Below are positions 1 through 14,100 of a stretch of 64,000 nt of DNA, piece by piece; the first letter of the stretch is position 1; the number at the start of each line of letters is the position of its first letter. The notes beneath the pieces are model-generated. The model was not told where the DNA came from and did not search any database. It worked only from the letters and a program-made list of their open reading frames with translations. Source of the stretch: Leptobrachium leishanense. Its lineage: Eukaryota > Chordata > Amphibia > Anura > Megophryidae. Where the stretch lies: assembly GCA_009667805.1 (NCBI GenBank), contig CM019071.1, positions 49,420,693 through 49,484,692 on the forward strand, in the 5' to 3' direction. The position numbers and the translations under genes were made by a program.

Positions 1-2088
1 AGATAAGATTATACTTAAAATTAGATCATACCCACACACGCCCTTTGTGAATAAAGCTCATACGCAACACCAATAAAATCTATGCAAGCAAAGACAAACA
101 AGCAACCACATTTGTGTTTTAAAAGAAAGAGAAACAAAAAGAAAGAAGAAAAGGCCAATGAGGTACTTTATTATGGATTAAACCCTCGAAATTTATGATA
201 CACATAAAAGGGCACCGAACATGTGTCCGGAAAGAAGTACCATTAATACTCCGTGCAAGGTTCAGGAGGAACCAAAATAAATTGTACAGTTCATTAACCC
301 TTCGATTCAAAAATAACAAAGACGACCATCTTAAAACACATTATAGTTGTTTATGAAATGATGGTAGTCAGCTTAATGTAGCAAGTGATCTTGCATTTAG
401 ATCAGTTACTCTTATTATTGTATCTTATTCAATAATAGTCTCCAGTCTGAGCTGGTGAATGTAGAACCTGAAGGATGATGCAAAAAGTAACTTGTATGTT
501 CGTTCTAGCCGCAGACCTAGCCTAGAGATGTATGATTCCGACATACGTCGTTATTATATGCTATACGGCACTTGCGCGTAAATCAGAGCTGCCATAATTC
601 GTCGATTTAATAGTTTTCACTCCTTGATGTGGGTGAGAAATATCGCTAATAACAGCAAGGACGCTGGTAGATCCTTGCTCGTTCGTCTTTGTCATTTTTG
701 AATCGATGTGTTAATAAACTGTACAATTTATTTTGGTTCCCCCTGAGCCTTGCACGGAGTAATTCTGGAACAATTGTGTTTTACCTGCAAGAAAACAAAG
801 GTGCCCCTACTCCTTCTCGGAGTGTTCCTGTTTAGGAGGACCGGTCACTATTTTGGACCCAAACCTGTCTGTCCCTCTTTGTAGGGGCTCCTTCATATAT
901 TTGGGTGTGCAAGTGTATATCAGAGCTGCACAATTCCCTCCAGTGAGTCTCTAAACTACTACAAATGCTGCTTGAGTGAAGGTGTGTTTTTAAAGGACAA
1001 GGTATAGGTGAGAGGGGGTCGAAGAGGACTGAATCGTTAACCCCTCTGGTTCCTACTCCTGTGTCCCTTTTAAGGCAGGGATCTCAAACGCCACACACCC
1101 CAGAGAATGACAGCATACACTTCCCTGAGTCCAATAGATGGCCGGAGAGTCATGGAAAAACGCACAAACTGTGAGATGTTGAAAGAAGAAAAAAGGCAAC
1201 AGTTTTCACAGGTTGCTGCCATGCACTGCGCTTCTCCAGGATGAACGCTATGATATATATAAAAAAAAATTTAACCTAAGTGCTGTAATTCTTTAACAGT
1301 GTGTATCTCTGCAGAAATAATTATAAATATTGCAAATGATATACTGTATGCTATATCTTAGGCAAGGGGACAGATTGGTAGGAAAAGAGGAGGGAACCTG
1401 TTCATAGACATTAGCATTTTTTTAACTTCTTTATTTTTTGTTTTGATATAAATACAAAATATTTCCACAGTAACACAGGTAATGGTTTCAGAAGTACAGA
1501 AGTGTATAATGGACTTTAAATCTGTAATGCAATGTGCTTTACATTACGATTTAAGACCGTGCAGTCTTCATTACTTACGTCACTCTTTCTCTTTGCCTTC
1601 CACTGAAGCGCACTGAATAGCACGCTGAATCCAATGAATTATTTTAGAGAGTGATGTGGTGGGATCAGCGCTTCAGTCAAAATATGTCTGTGTCCCCTTG
1701 GTCAACTCCGTCATCCACCTCTGCTTTATTAGTGCTCGTACCTCAAATGAAGCATAAAGGCAGCATAGTGTAGCATATATGGGTGATGTTGAGAAAGAAT
1801 AATGGAAAGGATACACTCACATTTAGCGGTGTTTTAAATCAGACACCAGGAGTTGATGCAGCCGACGGCGGTATTGGGAGCACCGTATCTCCCTTCAGCA
1901 TTCGGTCACCTCCTCCGTTAGGCAGTAACCAGGACCAGAATTAGGTAAAATCAATGTGATTTATTAAAATATATTCAGTAAAATAAAGTGTCAATGCAAT
2001 AAATTACACCCAAACGCGTTTCGCGATGTGTTCGCTTCTTCAGTAGGTGTGTACTCTCACCAATGAATTATTTTGTCTCTCTTTACAG
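1..2088. other. MSH5 upstream intron or 5' region, no gene recognised
   Basis: I searched for the N-terminal MSH5 exons and did not find them. Besides the inverted repeat at 240-770, the segment 1860-2060 contains ACCCAAACGCGTTTCGCGAT, a motif common at ends of dispersed vertebrate repeats. Confidence 0.6.
240..770. repeat. Imperfect inverted repeat around a 340-base core
   Basis: About 240-335 and 678-770 are reverse complements with mismatches: ACTCCGTGCAAGGTTCAGGA against CCTGAGCCTTGCACGGAGT, AAATAAATTGTACAGTT, and CAAAGACGA. It is likely a decayed DNA transposon. Confidence 0.7.
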
Positions 2089-2169
2089 TTATATGTGACT
2101 TAAAGCCAAAATGTATTGTAACAAGCGCAAAGCAAGACCAGAACCTCTCGGACTTCTTTCAGCACTTGA
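2089..2169 (+). CDS. MSH5: MSH5 exon (first one recognised)
   Basis: Acceptor TTTACAG, donor A|GTAAGT. The two leading bases complete a codon from an unseen upstream exon. It encodes [19 protein letters not shown], matching the conserved VVTSAKQDE segment of vertebrate MSH5. It ends in phase 1. Confidence 0.9.
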
Positions 2170-5100
2170 GTAAGTGATGTATCTCGTCAACAGACCCAAT
2201 CCTTCTGACTCTGCCTGACTGAGAATGATAGAAATTACATCTCCCACGACCCTGGAAGAGGCATTTCTCGTGTTAGCACCCAAGAGGTTTCTGAATTTAC
2301 ATGTCTCATTATACTCAACCAATGTTAAGGTTTATGGGATGCCAAGCTTACCTATGACATAATTTTACTGGGCCAAATTAAATCTAACCCTAACCTCCTG
2401 CAATACTGATCTTCAAGTATGATGGTGCTAAGAATTCACTTTGCATGTTACAGAAATGTGAAACCTGCTATGTCAACATTCCTTTTTTTAGTGTATACAA
2501 CTGTGCTTCACCTGCGTTCACTCAGCCTTTTAATGTAAAGATGTTGAGTAATGTAGGGCGTAGCAGGCTGGTGTATCGTTTCCTACTTTGTATCTTCAAT
2601 TGCGTTTCTCAGCTGACGAAAATGTTTTCTGTAACATACAATTATGTCAGTAAATACAATTGCTGCTTATTAATGCAATTACTTCTCTTGTAACCTCTTT
2701 AATTACCGTTTTACCTCACAACAATCTAGCTTGTAAATCTTTCAACTATTGAACTCGGTGATACGGGTGTCAGACTGAAGATTTTATTTTTTTGAGTTGA
2801 TCACTTTTCATTTGGTTGCATTCATTTAAAGGGACACTCTATACATGGAGACCACTGAATGTAAATTGAGTGCTCACGGTGCCCTGAGCGTCCTCACCCG
2901 CTTTCCCTCTTGTGGGGGGGGGGGGCCTTTCAGGCTGTTTCAGCTGTCTGAGAGTGTGAACTTATCTCCTCCCAAACCTCAAATCAGTGAGAGGCTTGTT
3001 CTTCCTTTTAGAGCAGGGCTGTCAAACTTCGACCCCCTCCAGATGTTTCTGACCTACAACTCCCATGATTGCATGGCCATCTATTACATCGGAAGAATTC
3101 TGGGAATTGTAGGCATCAACATCTGGGGGGCCGTGAGTTTGACAGAGGTGGCGGATTGAGAGGTAAGTTTTAAATTGATTATGTCTTTAAAGTGTGAAGT
3201 CATTTTACTTTTCCAAAATCACTCGACACCCGCATTTGGCAGTCAAGACGAAACACAAAAACAGGCGTGGCTAACACAAGCCTTCACACTGCCGCGCGGG
3301 TCTCTAGTTGCTCCATCAGAGGGGATCTGCAGTCCCCAAATCTAGCCCTCAGCCGTCCACAGAATAAATTGGTTTCCATGAACAATACCTGTCGCTGCCT
3401 GTCACTTTGGAGCATTTGGCAGTTGGTATTTTTTAGCTGCACACTTGAATAACGAGAAACTTGGCATCTCTTGTTATTCCCTGGCGGACAATAGCCACAA
3501 CAGATATTGCAGCTGGAAATGGAATGGTAGCCGAGCCATTAACTCTCACAGCTCGACTTGCGAATGTTAACGGCTCAACCTGCAAATGTTAATGGATGAC
3601 TCCTAATCAAGCCACAGAGGTTGGGTGATCATCCTGCTCCAACTACCTTTATTTATGTTCTCCCGCAACTAACGTTTTAGTAATAAACTCGACATCAAGT
3701 GTGAGATGACAAGCATCTGGTGTGAAGGAGTCATTATCAGACTGGAGGAGTTTAAAGGGTGTCCAGGAGAAATGGGATTATTTAAAAGAAGCATTATTGA
3801 AGGCCACAGGCAATTGCATTCGACTTGTTAGCAAAAACAAAAAAGGGAAGAAACCACTGTGGTACTCTGCAGAAGTGGCCAAAATAGTGAAGAACAAAAA
3901 GACAGCATTCAATAATTATAAAACAACTCAGAGTGAAGAAGATAGGCAAACCTATAAGATTAGGCAGAAAGAGGCAAAGCAATTTATAAGAGCTTCCAAA
4001 GCACACGCAGAAGAGAAAATAGCTCAGTCAGTAAAAAAGGGGGACAAAACATTTTTTAGATACATAAACGAGAAAAGAAAAGTAAAACAAGGATTAGTTA
4101 GATTAAAAACAAAGGAAGGAAGGTATGTAGAAGAGGATAAAAGTCTCGCTGACTGCCTCAATGAATATTTTTGTTCAGTCTTTGCAGAAGAAAAGGAAGG
4201 AAAGGGACCTCAGTTAGGAGGAAACACTAACGAGACAATTACATATCAGTTTACAGAGGAGGAGGTTCTACAGCAGCTGTCTAAAGTAAAGACAAATAAA
4301 TCAATGGGGCCTGATGGGATCCACCCTAAATTATTAAAAGAGCTCAGTGATGTAATAGCAAAACCGTTAACAGATTTATTTAACCAATCCTTGCTAACGG
4401 GAGTCGTCCCAGAAGACTGGAAATTAGCAAATGTTGTGCCCATTCACAAGAAGGGTAGTAGGGAGGAATCTGGGAACTATAGGCCAGTTAGTCTTACGTC
4501 AGTAGTGGGGAAATTAATGGAAACCATGTTAAAGGAAAGGATTGTTGAACATCTAAAAACACATAGATTACAGGATCAGAAACAACATGGGTTTACCTCA
4601 GGGAGATCATGCCAAACTAATCTTATTGATTTTTTTGATTGGGTAACAAAAATAATAGACACAGGTGGTGCAGTAGACATTGCTTATTTAGATTTCAGTA
4701 AGGCTTTTGATACTGTTCCGCATAGAAGGCTTATCAATAAATTGCAATCTTTGAGCTTGGATTCCAATATTGTTGAATGGATTAGGCAGTGGCTGAGTGA
4801 CAGACAACAGAGGGTTGTGGTAAATGGAGTTTATTCGGCGCAAGGTCTTGTTACCAGTGGGGTACCTCAGGGGTCAGTACTTGGACCCATTCTATTTAAT
4901 ATTTTTGTTAGTGATATTGCAGAAGGTATTAATGGAAAAGTATGTCTTTTTGCTGATGACACAAAGATTTGCAACAGGGTTGACGTTCCTGGAGGGATCA
5001 GCCAAATGACAAATGATTTAGGTAAACTAAAAAAATGGTCGGAGCTGTGGCAATTGAGTTTTAATGTGGATAAGTGCAAGATAATGCACCTGGGACGTAA

Positions 5101-8100
5101 AAACCCAAGGGCTGAATATAGAATATTTGATACAGTCCTAACCTCAACATCTGAGGGTTGGGATTTAGGAGTTATTATTTCAGAGGATCTAAGGGTAAGT
5201 AGTCAATGTAATAGAGCAGCAGGAAATACTGGCAGAATGCATGGAAATGCTGGCAGAATGCTTGGAAAAGGGAAGTGCTCATGCCACTGTACAGAGCACT
5301 GGTGAGACCTCACTTGGAGTACTGTGTGCAGTACTGGAGACCGTATCTCCAGAAGGATATAGACATCTTAGAGAGAGTTCAGAGAAGGGCTACTAAAATG
5401 GTGTACGGCTTGAAGGAGAAAAGTTACCAGGAAAGGCTTAATGATCTTAACATGTACAGCTTGGAAAAAAGACGAGACAGAGGAGATATGATAGAAACAT
5501 TTAAATACGTAAAGGGAATCCACAAGGTAGAGGAAGGGAGTATATTTAAAAGGAAACAAAGTAGCAAAACAAGAGGACATAGTCTTAGATTAGAGGGGCA
5601 AAGGTTTAAAAGTAACATCAGGAAGCATTATTTTACTGAGAGGGTGGTGGATACATGGAACAGCCTTCCAGTTGAAGTGGTAGAGGCCAAAACAGTAATT
5701 GAATTTAAGCAGGCATGGGATAGGCATAAGGCTATCCTAAACAAAAGATAAATCCAAGTAAAGTATCCATGTAATTGGGCAGACTAGATGGGCCGAAAGG
5801 TTCTTATCTGCCGACATCTTTCTATGTAAGCATCGCTTGTACACCACATATCCTTGTCTTCATTTCTTAGTGTCACTTACACGTAATCTTTTGTATTTTA
5901 CAGACTCTGATGGACAAACTGATGGAAGATTGGCTCCCGAGATTGCTCTGTTCCCACATCTGGATTTCGGTAGTATACCCTCAGCGTCGTTTTGTCTGTT
6001 TCATTTTAATTTGTTACGTTGAAGATAACACATATGTGTCAGTAAATGTCGGGGTGTGCCCTGAGGACTTTTCACACAATTTGCTGAGAAATGCAGCATC
6101 AGAACAAAAGTTAATTAGGAAGGTGTGCGAATAAACAGAATATTAAATTATATTACTGTTTAGCAGCGTTGTCAACAATGCAATTTCACCAGCCTGTGCA
6201 CATCTAAAACCAAAATAACAATGGCAGGAATTTTATGTTCATGATAGCAGTCTGTCCTCTACTGGTGAACATACCATAAGACAATTCCGTGACTATCCAT
6301 GAAAAATTGATTGAGACATACCTGAAATGCACTTTCCAGGAAATATACTGTTCTGGGTGGCTGGAGTTTTAATCTAGTGTTTATATATCTTTGACAGATC
6401 TGAAAACAATATCTTCCTTCAAGCCATTTACCACAATCCTTTAAGTGCCAAAAACAAAATAATAACATACTAACATGTTGACTCTAAACATGCTCAAACC
6501 CTCATTTCTTTGTATCTGACTTTTCTTTCATTTCATATGTCTTACACTCAGGACTGGAGGTTTGTAAACAACGTATCCTCTCAGGGAGATTCCCCTTTTT
6601 ACCTTCTACATACACCGAGACAGAGAAGATCCTGCACCTGTCCTCTGTTATCCCCTTTGACTGCCCTTTCATGGTAAGAAAACAATATCTTACTTCCAGT
6701 TTATACCATTATCTCAGAATATTATTTTTAAAAATATTTCTGCGGTGTATTACTTTCTTCATGTTTCATTTCCAGATAAATCTAATCGCCTCAGAACTCA
6801 CTTTGAGTTCCACTATTTTGGTTATTGGTGATTGTTGTATTAAACAATTTAATATGTGTGATGGTTGGCGCTGATGAAAAATAAGGTTATTGTAATGGGG
6901 TGCTGCCAATCTACTCCTCCAGGTAGTCTGTTCAACTACCGAACAAAAACAAATCTAGAAATACAGATGGAGTTGTAGGAGGGCGCTCCCAAACTTCAAT
7001 TGAAGTGGTAAATTACAGGATGGTCTGTGTAACTGATCTTTAGATAGTCTCTATCAGACCGCTGTAATCTGTACAAGCATACGTGGTTAGTCCAAATATC
7101 AGATTTTAGTAGCAGTCTATTCCAATGGTCTGTTATATATCACGGATAATCCGTCTCGCCAACTGTGGTTAATTCACACATAAAATATTAGACCTTATTA
7201 TTGTACCTGCAGTAGGAGTAAAGTCTGTATATTCCTCGCAGGGGTCCTGCGGTTTACCTGGGCAGATATCTGCAGACTCAGGGTAACCCCCCCCCAAAAA
7301 AAAACAATAGTATGTGCTGATGTCTCCACGGGGGTCCCGTTATACTGGGGCGATGTTGACAGGTTCAGCAATATTTCCAGCCGGACCTTACCCCTTATTG
7401 TTGTATTAAATCTCAAATATAAATTTTATGTCTTCGTCTATGTTCTTTTATTTAAGCAAATATGTGTAACAATGAACAGTGTTTTCTTTTAGTTTGTTTT
7501 GTCATATCATTGTCATTTGTTTCATACTTTAATTAATCTAATGTTTTCTCCTCCCAGATCCGTGCGCTCGGGGGTCTTATGAAGTTTTTAGATCGCAGGA
7601 GGATTGGGGTTGAGTTAGAAGACAGAAGCGAAGGAGTCCCCATCCTGAGCCTTAAAAAATATGTCCTGTATGTTTCCACTTAACCTCGAAGGAGGGATCG
7701 ATGGACTCCTACTTCTCATTACAGTCCTATTGCCAAACATTTTAATTTACATGAATTGTCCAAGTTCCAGAGCGCCCGCTAATATCAGAGAGTCACCTTG
7801 AACAGGACCATATACTTAAATAAAAAATAGTTGGTTTTCTCACTTTTTGGGCCTTTTGCAAACTCCTTTCTTCAGTCTTTCAAATGGGTTTTTATAAGAC
7901 CACAGAATTGGTCCAAGGGTAGATCTGCAGATGTTGTGGAGTTAAAACTACAATGATGTTATCATAACCTTATAACAAATGAAGTTTCATTGGAGTTATA
8001 GCTCGCGGCAAAGCTGTGTGGCTCTACCATTTGGCCAGCCCTGCTCTGTAAGATTTTACATGGTGTTGATGTTACCACATGATGTTAGAATGTGTTGCAT

Positions 8101-11100
8101 TTAACGAGAACGTGACGAAGACTTGTATTTTTTTTAATCTGATTTCTCTGTCCAAAATAACAAGGCAAAGTGAAAAAAAAACTGTGGCATAAGTCCAAAA
8201 AAATCCACCCCCCAAAAAACAGCTGTGAAAATATAACTGCCACCTAAAAGTTATTGTATCATTGCACGGATACTTTAAGTCTGTGTGACCCATTTAAGAA
8301 TGAGAGACTGGCACGGAGCTCCTCACATTAGAGACATGGCTCCGTTCCACATATTTTGTTGTGCGCAAAAGAATAGTGGCCCAGCTTGTCTACATTGTCC
8401 CTGTCTGTCTGTCAACAGGACAGTGTCAGAGCTACAGCATATGGTCTGCCTGTCTGTCAACATATTACGAGACAATGAGTCATGTACTTGGAGCTTCTTG
8501 CTTTCTGTCAGGGATGTCCTCAAAACCCCTGTATGACAGCATATTAATGCACAGGAAGGATGTTTTACAGAGTCCCTTTCTGCTTGACAGCGTGTCACTC
8601 ACCGCACAGGAAATAGCGGTATTTTACAAGCCTGTCATTGCAGATGATGGCACACACGTTATTCACTGCCATTCTGCTCTATTATGAATAATGTCAGTTC
8701 CTTGCTCCATTGTCATTCTAACTCATGGAAATGGTAAAACATATATCTGCCTCTCAATGTCCAACACAAATCAATTATTAGAGTGGGCGATTGATATCAT
8801 GCACCAAGGAGCATCAGAAATCAGGGCTTCCCCCTCTTATCCTTCTCTTTCCATAGGGAACAATAGTGTTTTATGTGCTTTTACTTAGGTAAAGGCACAT
8901 GCATTTTACCGTGTTTCCTTTGCCTTTCAACTTCTCAATGTATCTTAACCCCTTCACTACCAAGTGATTTTCTAAAAACCACTGTCAGGAACCAGTGGTT
9001 TTTTGGAAAATAATTTTTAAATTATTGATACAGTAAAAAATATATGGGAATATTCCCAATGTATTCCTTACTGTAATAACCTAATATAATATATATATGT
9101 GTGTGCATATATATACACATATATATGTGTGTGTTTCCCGTTACTACTTACCTGCTCACAGTGTATTTGAATTGCTGGTCGGAAAGCACCGCCAACACAT
9201 TAGCAGCTTTATGGTTTTTCATTTGAAAGGGAACTACGTTCTCATCGTAAAAATAGCCGTGGAACTATGTTCCCAATGAGCTCCATCTCCACGATTAACC
9301 TTTGCCCGTACACTTACTTCAAACGAAGGCTTTCTAACATAAGCAGGAATGTTTACTTTAGCAGCGCAGTTCATATTAAAGGACAATAGAGACATTTTTG
9401 AGGTCTGATACGCCAAAATCCTCATTTATGAGAACAGAAAAAAAAAATGTGAATAAGTATTATAATTCCACATGTCACTTTATCTCTCTTTTTGTCTGTC
9501 CATAGAACTGATATAGTGGACATGGATCAAGACACATACAGGTAATGGAGTTTCAAATGATATCATTAATTCTAGAGGACTGACAAGGTTGCCCAAATGC
9601 CACTGTTTCCTTTCCACTGCATTCGAATGCACTCCATCTACAAACATGTTTGCGTCTGACGTGTATGAAGGGTCATTTCAGCTTTGTTGCGCATGTTTAC
9701 AATGCATAGAGCCTAGTTACGTTTACAAAAATATCACAACTCTCCCTTTAAACGCTTCATAACGTTACATTGTTTCTTTCCAGTGTTCTGCAGATTTTCA
9801 AAAATGAGGTTCATCCCTCTGTGTATAAAATGTCTTCCAGCGTGAAAGAAGGACTGAGTTTATATGGTAATATTAAATATACATGTTCCTCTTATCTCTA
9901 GTCTAGTCTGGTTGCCCTCTCTCTCTGATCCTTTTGTATCTCACATTTATGTGTTTATTGCGCCAATGTGGTTTGTTTTATAGCTCCATACTGAGCTATA
10001 CTTCTACCTGTCACCAATTCAAATGACCAAGGTGGAAAGAAAAAAGGTAGAACAGAATTAAAAAGAAAGAAGAACTGATACTGAACATTCACAGAGGCCA
10101 AAGAGAGACATTGACAATTTGGGGAAGGTCACTAGAGGTGGGACCTGAGGCTTTTCCCACACAATATCACCACCTGTCAGGGCCATTTATGAGAATAAAA
10201 ATTTAAATCAAAAGCAAATTATCTTATTTACAGTGATTTTATAATGATGTTTATTATTGTTTATACACTCAATTCTGGGAGTTTTATTGTCTTCTTTACA
10301 CCTCAGTCATACACCCACACACCCCAAATACATAAGGGGCTCTATCACCTCTTTAAAGCTAGCACTCATATAAATGAGCGTTGGCGCTCCGCACAGATCA
10401 ACCCCGAATCGCTAACGGGTTAAAAAACCCATTAGCGATTCGGTATTAGCGCTTGCTTACTGTACTTGCTGAGCTCCCTATACTTAGCATGGGAGCTCAA
10501 AGTGCAAGCACTCAGTAATTAGCGGTAGGATCACAAGGTCTTAGCGACAGCTCTTTGTAATTAACGTTAACTGAAAAGTTAACACCAGCTCTGAACTGCT
10601 GCAGAATCAGTTAGCAGCAGCTGAAAAGCCCCCCCACCAAAAAAAACAAATACTCACCTCTCAACCCACGGGAGAAAGGCGGCCCGATCCGCTGCTTCTG
10701 GCCGCTGGGAGCAGAGTGAGACTGGGGGAAAAATGTTCCCTGTCTCCAGCCGCGAACACTCCGTCCGACCTGCAGGATTTCGCGAGAGGCGAGATCCTGC
10801 CAGTCATGTGACCCGGCAGCAGAAGCTTCTATAAAGTCCTATGGACTCTATGGAGGGGATGGACTCTATGGAGGGACGGAGCTTTAGCGCTGCCCTGAGC
10901 ATGCGCAAGCCTAGCGGCCGCTACGGGGACGGCTGCTGGACTCAGTGCCTGACCCGTAATCCGGTGGTGAAAGCAGGATGCAAAGAGTAAGTTAGCGAAC
11001 ACAAAGTTTTCCCCTTGGCTTCCCGGTTTTAGCTAAGGGAAGCCGATAGTTCCCAATGTCTTTGAAATGGGTGACATTAGACCAGTGTTTCCCAAACCTG

Positions 11101-14100
11101 TCCTCGGGACCTGCTCACACACCAGGTTTGCAGGATATGTGAAGCACGGCACAGGTGATATGATTTGATGCTCAGTGATTTCAGGATTCAGTCTGCATTT
11201 AGGAATCCTTAAAACCTGTCCTGGTTGAGGGTCCCGAGGACAGGTTTGGGAAACACTGCATTAGACAACTACAATTATATATAAAACGTCAACATATTCC
11301 ACAGCATTGTACAATGGGTGGGACAAAACAAAAATAAATTGAACTAGTAACTTTGACACACAAGGAACGATAGGAAAAGATGACCCTGGCCATATGAGCT
11401 TACACTCTAAGAGGAGTAGGGTGGCACATAGAGGTGAGGGTAAATACCAGGGTTTGAGAAGTAACGGGATGCGCGTGGGCTGGGTGGGAGATAGATAAGG
11501 AAAGGTACAATGGGAGGGATTATGGAGAGAGATTCTCTGAAGTAGTAGACAGAGCTGGATGGAGAAGTTTGGGTTAGACACTAACATGCCCTTATATTTT
11601 GTATTCATTTCACTGAACCACGGTTTTACCTGTAAGCATGTTATGGTCATCACGGAGTGTATTACTTTGCCAGGTCTTCTAAACCGCTGTCGATCCAAGT
11701 GGGGAGAAAACAAGATGAGGTGGGTGTTTTCTTTACATTAAATAAAGTATCTTTGTTATTATTCATAGTTGAGTTCTGGGGTAGCTGAACCCTGATAAGT
11801 GATGAAATAATCTGATGGAATATATTGCATATACAGTATATCTCTTCCCCTCACCTGTTTATTGTTTGTTAAAGACTGTGGATGATGCGACCGACCCGGG
11901 ATCAATGCGTGCTAGTGTCGCGACTGGACGTGATTGAGTTTTTTGTCACACCCCGCAACCTGGAAATTGCAGATAATCTGCAAACCTGTCTAAAAAGCAT
12001 CAAAAATATCCCAGTGAGTCTAAACACAAACCATTTACTAAGTGCAACTGTACACGCACCTTTACCACGTTTTACTTAAAATTGACGGCTTTAAAGAGCA
12101 GTATCATTATTACCCCAATTCTGCAATGTGACTGTACTGCAAATAGAGAATCATCGCTATGCTGCCCTTACGACAATCATTACATCAATGGCATTGCAGT
12201 GACCCAGTGTACAGACGCGCACTCCTTGCATTTATTTATTTTAATATAAGTTTAGGGGGGGTGCGGTTTAGTGTTTATTTGGTCAGTAAGTGCATAGGAT
12301 TAAGAGGATTAGTGAGGGACCTGACTCCAAGATGTCTCAAATTTGTGTTTCGGTCAATATCATGTTGAAGGAAGTTACCCTCTACGTCACATTCATACGT
12401 TATGTCAACTGTTATATATATGTTCTCGAACCCAGGACATACTTGAAAACGAGAGAAATCTCAATGTATCCTTCCTGGTAAAATCCTTTATAAATAAATA
12501 TATGAAGACCTTGCAAATTCCAGCCACCAGGCTTATGTCCTCTGACTGTATTGCGTAGTGCGCATATGCTCTAGCAGCTGTAATAGAGCTCATCACTTTA
12601 AATATAATGATATAACCTGGTTTTTCCATTTGGCATTTAATGTGAATATTTTATTTTCACTGCTTGCATTATTTTTTTCCCTCAGCTGATATTGAAGCGA
12701 ATGACTCTGTCTAATACCAAGGTGTCGGACTGGCAGGCTCTCTATAAGGTACCGTTCACTCTTTTAGATTTTCCAAGGCAAGAGTAAATGACCTGTACCA
12801 CTGCTACCATTGAACAGAAAGGATTATGGGAGCCTTAGCTCTCTGAAAGCCAGGTATTCTTCACCTATCCTAATGTCTGGGTTTTATCCCCATACAACAT
12901 TGCTCACTGAATACTCTCGCATTCACCCTCACTGAATACTCTCGCATTCACCCTCACTGTTATTTATCCCATTTTCTGTTGAAAAACTGTTGGCGCTGTA
13001 TAAATGATAATAAGAATACATTTTCTAAAGAGTAAAATAAAACAACAGCAATTACTAACCGTATTGGGTGAACCTCTATCCTATATTCTACCCGTCTCTT
13101 TTCAGACCGTGTACAACGCTGTGTGTATTGGAGATACCTGCCGCACCTTGCCTCAAACGGTGACGCTCTTCTCCTGTATCTCTTCAGCCTTCAACAATGA
13201 CCTGCGTTACATTGCCAGCGTAATCAGCAAAGTGGTCAGAGTCTGTCTTTGATTATATTTTTATCTTGTCATTTATTTAGTTGCGGTTTCTCTCTTACGG
13301 TCGTGTTTGCTTTATAGATCTGAGACGTGTATATATGTTTGAGCTGCACATGGACATATGTTGTGGAAATATATTCTTTCTCAGGATTTGAATCTCTCCT
13401 TTTCATATTGCAGCTTTATTTTTAATTTTTGTCGTGTATGTTTTGTGTCTGATCTATCCTTTTTGTATCTGGCATTGGGACAGTTCTTCATATAAAAGAG
13501 TTGTAGATATACTGTATATATTGTCTGTGTGGTGCTGTTCTCTTTCATATTCATGTTGCAGTGTTTTAACTTGTCATCAGATATTCTTCATTAATCAAAT
13601 CTGTCCAAATCATTCTGCAGCACCTATGGAGGCTGAGGCGCACAGGAGCCAGCAATAGAGGATGTCGGATATGTTTTTCAGATGCTAAGGCCTCTATTTA
13701 ATTCCCTCAGATAAGGTTTTTCAAATGATTATAATCAGTTAGAAAAAATTTAAATTATTTACCTACAAAAGTCACTTTACAAAAGTCAAACTTTAAAGGG
13801 CCAGCACCACCAAAAAATGAAATGTCCTTATTGTGTTTACTTGATGTTGCTGATATCTTACATGTGCTTTGTTTTTCTTTTTTATGTTTAGTTAAGGAAA
13901 GATTTTCCCCTATATGTGTCACTGGGTGCATCCATTGTGTGATATTTTCCTCTATACGTGTCACTGGGCGCATCCATTGTGTGATGTTTTCCTCTATATG
14001 TATCACTGGGTGCATCCACTGTGTGATAGTTTCCTCTATATGTGTCACTGGGCGCACCCATTGTGTGATACTTTCCTCTATATGTGTCACTGGGTGCATC

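Larger units (their letters stand above)
7668..11673. other. MSH5 introns with ordinary sequence
   Basis: Two short exons (9506-9541, 9784-9866) lie inside. Near 8949 TTAACCCCTTCACTACC looks like a piggyBac end fragment. A family G copy, an hAT MITE and an L2 fragment fill 10336-11570. I see nothing else. Confidence 0.6.
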
